Origin: Acheta domesticus
Lineage: Eukaryota > Arthropoda > Insecta > Orthoptera > Gryllidae
Length of the DNA: 64,000 nucleotides
NCBI GenBank assembly: GCA_031308135.1
Contig: JAHLJT010003656.1
Span: 73,116,984 to 73,180,983, forward strand
Direction: 5' to 3'
Part shown: positions 54,979 through 64,000 of the stretch, piece by piece
Position numbering within the stretch: the first letter of the stretch is position 1
Layout: the number at the start of each line of letters is the position of its first letter
Program-made: the position numbers and the translations under genes
The notes under the pieces: model-generated
What the model saw: only the letters and a program-made list of their open reading frames with translations
Databases searched by the model: none
What the model was told of the DNA's origin: nothing

Positions 54979-55699
54979 ATTCCTAGGTAAAACGGCGATG
55001 TTGACGTCCACTTTCAGTATTTTTCCTTTGCGTATGATTTGGTTGTTTCGGGGAATTTTCCCTCCATTTCTAAACACAGTTCCGTTTTGTCTGCATTTAT
55101 TTACATATAATTTTCTGGCCCGATTTACACGCTGTCATTTGAACGATTTCGGGAGTGGTGTCGCACGAGCGTTGTGGCTTCTAGGGGGGGGGAGGACTCA
55201 CCCTGCGCAAAGGCGTGCACAACCTGAAACAAGAGGGGGCAACAAAATTTCCGGACCCCTTAACCATTAAAATTTTGATTTACATATGAGATTTTACTTA
55301 TACAACACTTTTCAGCGTATTTTGGAAATATTTTTTGGGGCTGGTTGTAGGAGGAGTAGACTCCCACTTAGCATTTTTTCGGGATAGTTTCAGAGATTTT
55401 TCGAAATTGTTTGCTGTTTTCGTCCAATTTTGGTTTCTTGTAATATGTCGGGGTGTTCTTGTTATATCGGGGATCAAGTCTAAATTGGCCAGCTTACAAG
55501 GATAGATTCGAAAGATTCTTCAAGTTTTTTTCCATGAATTCGTCCGTTCCACTACAGATTTTACATCACAATGCTCAATATCCAATTTTTTTAGAGTTTG
55601 GCGGAAATTTAAAAAAACGCATATTTTATTCCACATGTAATACATTTAATATTTTAAAAAGTTTCTGAAATAATATGTTGGCAAAAAGCGTTCAGTGTA
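54979..55699. other. Intergenic, unassigned
   Basis: No recognised gene; the right part grades into F1-like sequence. Confidence 0.35.
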
Positions 55700-56265
55700 A
55701 CAAGATCGTAATTTTGAGGGGCGGGGAAATGAAAATAACACGTTTACTCTATTCTCCCAAGTTACAAATGTCCAAATACAATTTCAAGTAAGACTGTTTT
55801 AAAAGTAACTTTCAAATAATCGAAAACTTAAATGCATTTCAAATGTGCAATTATTTTGCACATTTCAGTTCATTTTGGGGTATTTTTTTTCAAACATTAC
55901 ACAAATGTAATTTTTTTGGAAGGTTTCTCAAATCTTTAATATGCACATTACCAGGAATTTGTAAACATTATTGTATTTGTTAATGTAAGTGCTTCAAACG
56001 ACTTCAAATGGAGTTTTTTGAAAACTCAAAAATGTTCTGTGAAAAAGACCCTCAAATTTCGCATTTTTAGTAGCGCTTAAAAGCCATTTTCTTAAAACCC
56101 GCTATAAATTTTTAAAAGAAAATTGCCATTTAGGACGAGGTTTTTGTGTTCTTTAATATTCTAAAATTAATATTTCCGTTTACCATTAGGAAACCGAAAA
56201 ATTAAGAAAATGTCAAAAAAATGTACTTTGGGCGGCGATAGATGGCAGCAGGTTTTCTCCATGCA
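55700..56265 (+). repeat. F1 dispersed repeat, interior and 3' end
   Basis: Has the F1 module words 'aggaatttgtaaacattatt', 'aaagccattttcttaaaacc' and the 3' end 'tttgggcggcgatagatggc'. Confidence 0.6.
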
Positions 56266-57552
56266 ATGTATTTATCAAAACTACATCTTAAAATTAAGAT
56301 CATGCTTAATTTTTTTTAAATACTAGTAGTTTTTCTATAATTTCGTGACAAACATAATAGCCAACTTCAAATTTACTGCTCTTCAGACAGCGGATGCGTC
56401 GTAAACTAGAATGTGCAATTTTGTATATTATTTCTTTGTTCGTTTTCACATTAGAACTTTTGTTATACATTTACACATTAATCTTTAAAGAAATAATTAA
56501 TTTTTAAATATTGGAAATAAAAATTGCTAGCTCTTTAAGGGAGTATCGACAATGCTGGGAATGCAACAATTGACTTCCCTTCGCTGGCTCGAATTTCTGT
56601 GAATTACGTGTCATTGTTGTGACTTGATATAGCTGTATGGTGCAATACAAGTTTACAAAACTTTTGTATTATATTTTTATGCAGTTGTAGAATTCACTTA
56701 GTTTTGACAACACTGCGATGGAAACAGAGAGTTGTTCGCCTCTTGGTTGTGTTGGACGTTTTCAAATAATAGCTAAAATGTTAGTAGCGCAGAAAGTGCA
56801 ATATTTCAATTCTACGTAGCTGTTTCCAATAATTCGGGAAGGTGTGTGCTGTTGTAACACCACTAGTTTTATTTATTTTTTTGCGAAAAAAGACACCTTG
56901 AAATTGTAGATTGCAAATTTCGTTCGCTAATACTCCCGAATCGTTCGTGTAAAAGACTTATCAGTAATCGGTTGGTAAAAAGGATGTATGTGCATTGAAA
57001 TACGAGTACTACTCTGTTCCTATCATATATTAATTAAGGCTGCATTATTAATTAAGGGCTACTTCAATTACTTACTTAGCTTCGTGGATCTGAAAATTAC
57101 CGCCTACGAGAATCCGACAGGTAAAATTTCTAATATTCGGGAAAAAAATTATATTGATGGCTACTCTTATGACACATTCAAACAATTACGAAATAATAAT
57201 ACGTAAATTCCTGACTATTACAGTTGCTCAACGATGTCTACTGTAGTTTAATTTTCAAATATTTTCTGACGTGAATTTTGGAATACAATACATTTTTCTT
57301 GGTTTTAACATTTGGTAAAATTGTATCTAAATAAATAACTTTTCACGCCTATACAATTTTGAAAAATATCACAACATACATCTTGTATTTGTATTTAAAA
57401 TTGTTGTTTATTATAGACATATTTTCTTTGTTCTTAACTTACTTAATTTATTAATAATATTCAAAAAATACGAACATTATTGACTTTGTACATGGAGTAT
57501 GAAAGTTCCCTTTATTTAATTAATTACGTTCACTTTCCTGTGGTAGCAAACG
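56266..57552. other. Intergenic, nothing recognised
   Basis: AT-rich, one 72-codon frame (56988..57206) without recognisable content. Confidence 0.4.
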
Positions 57553-57556
57553 TTTA

Positions 57557-58136
57557 GGGTCATTCCATATTAAATCAACACAGTCATTTTACATCACCAT
57601 CTCAGATTCAAATGAAATTTGATACATAGGTAGTATGCATGGAGAATAAGAAAACTACAAATTTTGAGTAAAATATTTCCACCCGTTTCTGAAATACAGC
57701 CATGTAAAATTTTGCAAAATTCACTTCCCGAAAATTTTTAAATTGATGTAGAACCTCACCAAATTAAGATAGAGAGCTGGAACAGATGTCATTTTGCAGC
57801 TTTCTTTATGGCCTTTTATATGATATACAATTCAATAGGGGTTGCGATCGAAAAGGTTTTCAAATTTGAATTTAAAATTTTGATTTTGAGTTTTTTCAAA
57901 ATGCTCATCTTCAAAAAAATTGAAAAAATTCTATAATAATCCTTGTATATATCCAAACAGATGGTGCAAGTTTAAAAATGGGACTGCAATGGGTTCATAT
58001 GGTAATCTTTATTTAAAATGCACAATATTTACTTACTCTAGATTTTACTGATTTAAAATGCATTTTATTTCAAATTATAAGACCTAATATATACAAATTA
58101 TTAATTGTTTTTTATTGGCGAGTGCGTTGTGTGTTA

Positions 58137-58178
<42 letters not shown>

Positions 58179-58923
58179 GACCGCGGAACTTCATGCAATT
58201 GCAAATGTTTTGACTGTGCATATCGAAAGGAAATGTATATAACTTTATCTATCACCACAAATGAAACAAATCTACCCTATTTTTATTTTGCATGTGTTCA
58301 ATTTTTTATTTTAAATGCGTATTTTAATTTATGCGGTATATTTTAGTGCATGTATTCCAGGTTTTTGTGGAGAAGAGGGACGAGGTCAGATCTTTTCGGG
58401 TATTTCTCTTTCAACTTAGAAGTGGCTTTCTTCTGACAACGCGGCTAGGGAAATTGAACTTCCTTAGTACCTTTCGCACGGTTTCGGGATTTAGTTTCTT
58501 GCCAATTCCAATTTATAACTGTGGAGTAACTTTTGGTGCATTAATACGAGGGTCCTTCTTTATTATTTTCACAAGATTCTCTTCAGGATCAGAAATTCTT
58601 CGGACGTTCTCCTCCGGGTTGCAGTTCAATCGCCTATTCATTGATGGACCATGAGATTGTCACTCACTGTGGTTTTTTCATTAATGGCATTTTGCAAACT
58701 TTTGGGCATCATTAACCCTTTGCATGATGGTAAATAACCAGCTGCTCAAAGTTAGTGTTCATTCCTCAACGATTCATTTCGCTTAAATGTTTAGGTTCCC
58801 ACGTATCTGGTTCATCAACTGAAAGGTGACCATGGTTTGTTTTATTTTTGGTGATAGGTAAAGTTATATACATTTCCTATACAATTGCATGACATTCCTC
58901 GGTATAATAGTAATAACAACAAC

Positions 58924-58955
<32 letters not shown>

Positions 58956-59614
58956 TGAGAAGAAGAAGAAGAAGAAGAAAAAGAAAAAGAAAAAGAAGAA
59001 GAAGACAAAAATTCATAACAATAAAACACAACGCACACGCCAATAAAAAACACTTAATTAATAATTTGTATATATTAGGTCTTATAATTTGAAATAAAAT
59101 GCATTTTAAATCAGTAAAATCTAGAGTAAGTAAATATTGTGCATTTTAAATAAAGATTACCATATGAACCCATTGCAGTCCCATTTTTAAACTTGCACCA
59201 TCTGTTTGGATATATACAAAGATTATTATAGAATTTTTTCAATTTTTTTGAAGACGAGCATTTTGAAAAATCTCAAAATCAAAATTTTAAATTCAAATTT
59301 CAAAATCTTTTTGATCGCAACCCGTATTGAGTTGTATATCGTATAAAAGACCATAAAGAAAGCTGAAAAATGACACCTGTTCCAGCTCTCTATCTTAATT
59401 TGGTGAGGTTCTACATCAATTTAAAAATTTTCGGGAAGTAAATTTTGCAAAATTTTACATGGCTGTATTTCAGAAACGGGTGGAAATATTTTACTCAAAA
59501 TTTGTAGTTTTCTTATTCTCCATGCATACTACCTATGTGCCAAATTTCATCTGAATCTAAAATGGCGAGGTAAAATTTTAATTAAAACTGTGTTGATTTA
59601 ATATGGAATGACCC
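57557..59614. mobile_element. 2.06-kb foldback element with about 580-base inverted arms
   Basis: The ends 'gggtcattccatattaaatc' and inverse are followed by arms (57557..58135 and 59024..59614) that match nearly throughout. TTTA flanks both ends (57553..57556 and 59615..59618). Each arm ends in a microsatellite, (TTA)n at 58137..58178 and (AAT)n/(GAA)n at 58920..58995. Between the arms lies a Tc1 transposase relic. Confidence 0.85.
58380..58640 (-). pseudogene. Tc1-like transposase relic, HTH region
   Basis: On the minus strand the frame gives GRTSRRISDPEENLVKIIKK, then DPRINAPKV, a stop, and GKKLNPETVRKVLRKF before RVVRRKPLL. This is the second half of the Tc1 paired-type DNA-binding domain (the S-ETVRR-L and ARRKPLLS signature). 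The DDE catalytic core is absent. Its place inside long inverted arms suggests the foldback element descends from a Tc1 relative. Confidence 0.65.
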
Positions 59615-59836
59615 TTTAGCGCTCTTGGCCGTCTAACACGTTCTCTTTCCTGGCTGCGACTCCAATCGTCCCATGTTCTTGTATTCCATAAATTACTGTT
59701 CTTTTAATTTCACCACTGAAATATCTTCTATCGCGACTTGTTACTAATTTCCTTTTAGCACATCATTACTCAACTCATGCTCCCAACTATTTATTCTAGC
59801 TGACGACTAACACGTCTGCCTTGCTCGCTGTCTTAC

Positions 59837-62434
59837 TAGGGATGTGTCGATCGCGAACAAACTAGGTCAATTGAACTATTCTTGAAAAGGAACGGTACGA
59901 TACGGAACGACCATTTAGTGAACTATAGTTCATCTGTCACGGGTCATCGTTCGTAGTTCGCCGGTCACCATTCCTAGTTCGTTTAGTTCAGTCAAGGTGT
60001 AAGAGATATAGGTGGGTTCACTCCCGGTCTAAAACTGAAGCTAATGTGAGGCTAGTTCTCACAGTTCTCGCTATGTAAGCGCTGCGAACGACTTGGGCAT
60101 TTTTGGGACAAGATGGTGATCCATTTAATAGCTTTGTAACCTCTGGTGGAAGCATAGAGGAGAGATATTGTATCTCTCCTCTATGGGTGGAAGCCACTAA
60201 ATCGCGAGACGCCATCATGAATGCCCAACTCGACCGTGCGCACCTTACGAATAAGCGAGGAACTAGCCTCAAACTGGCTTCAAAACTTTTGTCCAAAAGG
60301 CGGCTAGTTGACACACCTATATATCTTACACCGTGGTTCAGTTAGTTCAGTAGTTCATTTAGTTCTCTTAGTTCGCCGGTCATCGTTCATTAGTTCAGTA
60401 GTTCAATTAGTTCTCTCCTGTAGTTCAGCGGTCACAATGCGCATGAGCTCACTGCGCAGGTTTCAACATGCGGTGGTCGGAATTCACGTGACTTTGGGGA
60501 TACTGGGTGCTTGTATTGTGTGTAATGTACCTTTGCGTGCTGTTTGTATTGCTGGAATTGCATTTTGATAACTTGTTGAATATAAATGTCACTAATCTGG
60601 ATTATCAAGGTCAGAATGCCTAGCATGGAGTAATAACAGCTACTTTGATTAATGATTCCCATGGAGTTATTTCTTTTACAAATAAGAATATTTTTTATTT
60701 GTATTCCTACTTGTAAAACGGGTTTAGTGAAGTGCACAGTTGAATGTTACTATAGATATTCTGTCACATCCAATGTACTGCACATCCTGTCACATTCAAT
60801 GCACATCTTTCATGTACTGCATGTATTTGCAAGTACATGAAAATAGAAATATGAATTTTCATGTACTGGCAAATAGAGTAGAATTCACTTTTCTGCTGTA
60901 AGCAACATTTTTAGGGTTGTTTAATATATGAGAAAATTGAACTAGAATGAAGCATGTTAGATACTAATCAAAAGAAATCATTTAATACGAGACGGGTATT
61001 CTTGTAGATGCCACCTAGCTGTCCCAAAGTCACGTGACACAGGCCCGAGAGAACCTATAAAAAGAAGTTACTTTTGGGGAAAGCAAAGCGTTCTGAGAAT
61101 TAAATTTTTTGCACTAGCGCTAAAAGTGACATTTCATTACATAGTGAATTAATCATTATATTCAGATAAAACTGTGAATATAACAATGAAAACAAAATAC
61201 TGTCGTCTGATCACATGAGCTACTTAATACAACGTAGATTTAATTGATATGTTTGAATTGAAATATAATGAAACTCAGAAAGGCTGTCAACAAATAGTGT
61301 ATGACACTCAGCAAAAGTGATTTTATTTAGTTCGTTGGATTACGTCACTCGGCTTATCGGCCTCATGTTGCAACATTTCACGCAAAATAAAATGAAACAT
61401 TTACCACTCGTATCATAAAAATCTAATTCTATATCTGTCTACAATAAAGGCAGATTCTGCGCATTTTTAACAGGGTATGGCATAGGCTATTTTTTATATC
61501 CGTTAAAAAAGACGGTTTCCAAGACAACTGTCTTGTTACCGTGAAAAAAGTACTTCATTCATGGGAATTTAACGCAGTATCCCTTAGTAATGCTCTCTAA
61601 CCTACTGCTCTTTCTCGAGATATCAAACACTTTATTGCAAAATAAAATTACGAACTTTTCCACATATTTTTATATTATAATTTGTATACAGATGTAGAAA
61701 AATGTTCTTATTTCGTGAGCTAAGTATGATCTTTCATGGTCTCTGTTGATTTTTTGGCCTTGACCTACGGTGTCGGCAAAAATTTCAACTTCAACGCTGA
61801 AAAAACACCTACGTCCAGGGTTGCCAGATCTCTTCTGGGAAAACCCGCCAAATAACCCAATGGGGGAAAAAGGTAACTGGTGAATAATACTCGACTGATA
61901 CTGCGTACGCGACTGATACATGTAATTTCAAAATATCTGCACGTTCACAAGAAGTTTAAAAATAAATACTCTTGTGTATAAAGCCTACGTACTAAGCCTA
62001 GCCTTATGACTTAAATACTTGTTGAATTGCTAGAAAAAGGGGCAAAATGTATGTAAAAAAATGGGCTCTGACATTTTCATAATAGCTGCATGGTGTTCAA
62101 AACTCAAACATTTGTACATACGCCATTTCTGTCAGAAGCAATAAATACTTGTACAATTTGTGGGAAAATGCAATATTGACGATTTAAGTACGCGAAAAAA
62201 AAGCGTACCGCCCACAGCCCTCCCAGGATACAAAGAATTACGCCCAAGAGACGGAATCCCCCAAAATGCATTTTCATTCTGCAAGTCGACGCTTGCTTTT
62301 CGCCCAATTGGCGATATTCCGCCCAATATGGCCTGTGTACGTGGCGAAAATAAATGAACTATTTCGTTCTTTTGAACTAGTTCACTTTCTTATAAAGAAC
62401 TGTTCACATAAATGAACAATTTTGCCCATCCCTA
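59837..62434. mobile_element. Non-autonomous hAT element (2598 bp)
   Basis: Ends 'tagggatgtgtcgatc' and, inverted, 'tagggatgggcaaaat'. Flanking 8-mers are 'tgtcttac' (59829..59836) and 'tgttttac' (62435..62442), with one difference. Subterminal regions are rich in 'agttca' and 'gttcgccggtca' repeats, as often seen for transposase binding in hAT elements. A MITE is nested at 59997..60332. No transposase frame survives. Confidence 0.8.
59997..60332. mobile_element. Palindromic MITE nested in the hAT element
   Basis: Arms begin 'ggtgtaagagatataggtg' and the inverse 'cacctatatatcttacacc'. The centre is a perfect hairpin, 'catagaggagagatattgta' continuing into its inverse. The whole unit folds on itself with moderate divergence ('cgacttgggcatttttggga' against 'catgaatgcccaactcg'). 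Confidence 0.8.
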
Positions 62435-62442
62435 TGTTTTAC

Positions 62443-64000
62443 ACCCGTCTTATGATTTTCTGTTGCCAATAATTCTCCCCTATCGATCGTTTACGGTCTC
62501 TATTGTTTCAATAGCATTTCGATGCTACGCAGTCCTTCCATTGCACAATACTAGTCTCTTTTGTTGTTATCTCATTAATGTCGTATTATTAAATAAACTT
62601 TATATTTTAATTGAAATATTCATGTATTATAAAATATGATTTAATTTAGCGACTTATACCGTAGCAACGTCACGTTTCTCTTTTCCTAAAGCTACACGAA
62701 TTTACAATTCTTTTATAAATAATTTATAAAAATGTCATTGAGATGACATGACTTATCTCAACAACGGTTCGTAAAAATGATGAATGTACCCCAGTTCTAA
62801 GATTTTGAGAATTTAAAAACTTTTTTTTTAAATTTATTTATTTTTTTATATTTGCTGCGTCTTGATTCACGCAATTTAAAAACATTAAAATGCTGCTGAA
62901 AGAACCATGTTTATCAACTTTATTGTTACTAGTAAAATACTTGGAAAAAGGTTTTAGAAATGTTGAATATGTTGTATAATGAAGAGGTATTGACATTAAA
63001 TCATATTAAATAGGTATGATTTTCTGTTCACAACAAACAAATTTTTCTGATCACCTATTTGTCCATTAATCATCTTATATCTTGAGCAAATATTGCGATG
63101 GCCCCTTGCTTTGCTTCTAAACTTTATATCTACGAGCAGTATTTGCGCTATTTTTTTGAGTTTTAATTTTTTTGCGAGTTACGAGAGGAGTAGGTTGTTA
63201 CCTCATCAGCAATACTGTATATAACTCGTTCGCCGATGTAAAAGGATTTTTACTGAAAAGTAGATCACTTTTTTTGCAAATTTTGCCTACCATGCTCATT
63301 CGTAATTCAAGTACGTATAATAAAAGAGAGGAAGTAGGAATTCTGGAGCTGAAGAAAATGAGGAAAGACTTCCATCCCTCATTTCAGTCAAAACAGTTTT
63401 ACTGTTTTCAATATGTAAATAAATTTATAAATAAGAATTAAACTCCATAACACAACCATTAATGACCATTAATGTTTTCTTAAAACCTTTATTTATCCAT
63501 GGGCACAAATATTAAAAATACATAAATGCAGATATAAATTATAGTATTCGATGTTCTAATTCAGTGCATTCTTTTTTGAATACTCAAAGATTATAAAGTA
63601 AAGAAAATAAAACAACATAAAACTTTACATCTAGTTGAATCCACATCTTTTGTAAATGACTAGGAAAACGGTGATGGAGATATGTCTGCCATCCCCAATG
63701 CAAACTGACAATATTAATATTATAACTAAGCATGTTGACAAATATGTCAGTACAGAAAACTTAAGGCCAGTACATGACTGCTAGAATGACTCTTTTGATT
63801 ACTATAATTAAAGATATGTTATTTAACGTTTATCGTGATATTAGAATTGGTTGAAAGAAGTAATATAAAACCACTGTGCAGCAAAATGGAACATAGCAGG
63901 TTCGTAGTACCGTATACGAAAAATCTTGTGTTAATTACAATTATTGTTGTTGCTGACTTTTTTACTTATTTCCGGGAAGGATTGAAATGAATTTTACCAC
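62443..64000. other. Right end of window, nothing recognised
   Basis: AT-rich DNA with frames of up to 89 codons and no recognisable gene. Confidence 0.4.

Noticed and set aside
58331..58654. 107-codon plus-strand frame
   Set aside because: The opposite strand matches the Tc1 transposase DNA-binding region, so this is the shadow.

Overview
This window is animal nuclear DNA, most likely from an insect with a large, transposon-rich genome. The evidence is spliced conserved genes with long introns, gypsy, hAT, mariner and LINE remnants, tRNA-derived SINEs and many MITEs. The species cannot be named from the sequence. No operons, CRISPR arrays or bacterial features are present.

Two host genes are supported. 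The terminal coding exon of LAMTOR3 (late-endosomal/lysosomal adaptor, MAPK and mTOR activator 3) lies on the + strand at 2219..2356; its earlier exons were not found and probably lie before the window. A complete gene for glyoxylate/hydroxypyruvate reductase (GRHPR) lies on the - strand across 25575..51703. It has five coding exons: 51600..51703, 41912..42232, 39796..40130, 34408..34533 and 25575..25693. These join in frame into 334 codons plus a stop, all with GT-AG splice sites. The two genes point toward each other, with their 3' ends about 23 kb apart.

Almost everything else is repeats. From left to right: a pogo-like non-autonomous element (3.25-4.1 kb); a hAT transposase relic (4.7-5.8 kb); a decayed Ty3/gypsy element (about 6.6-20.3 kb) whose integrase is split by a 7.19-kb DNA element carrying 0.96-kb inverted arms; a second hAT relic (20.5-21.6 kb); and a LINE with ORF1 and endonuclease remains (22.2-24.0 kb). 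The GRHPR introns hold a deleted mariner, an LTR-like GC-rich block, several MITEs, SINEs, a satellite array and a tandem array of copied exon-2 heads. To the right of GRHPR are a LINE 3' end, two non-autonomous hAT elements with 8-bp target-site duplications, and a 2.06-kb foldback element holding a Tc1 transposase relic. A dispersed AT-rich family, here called F1, recurs throughout.

The most unusual features are the GRHPR exon-2-head array at 45.2-46.6 kb, where five decayed copies of the exon start each keep an AG acceptor, and the placement of terminal-inverted-repeat elements about 12-50 bases from splice sites of exons 2, 3 and 4.
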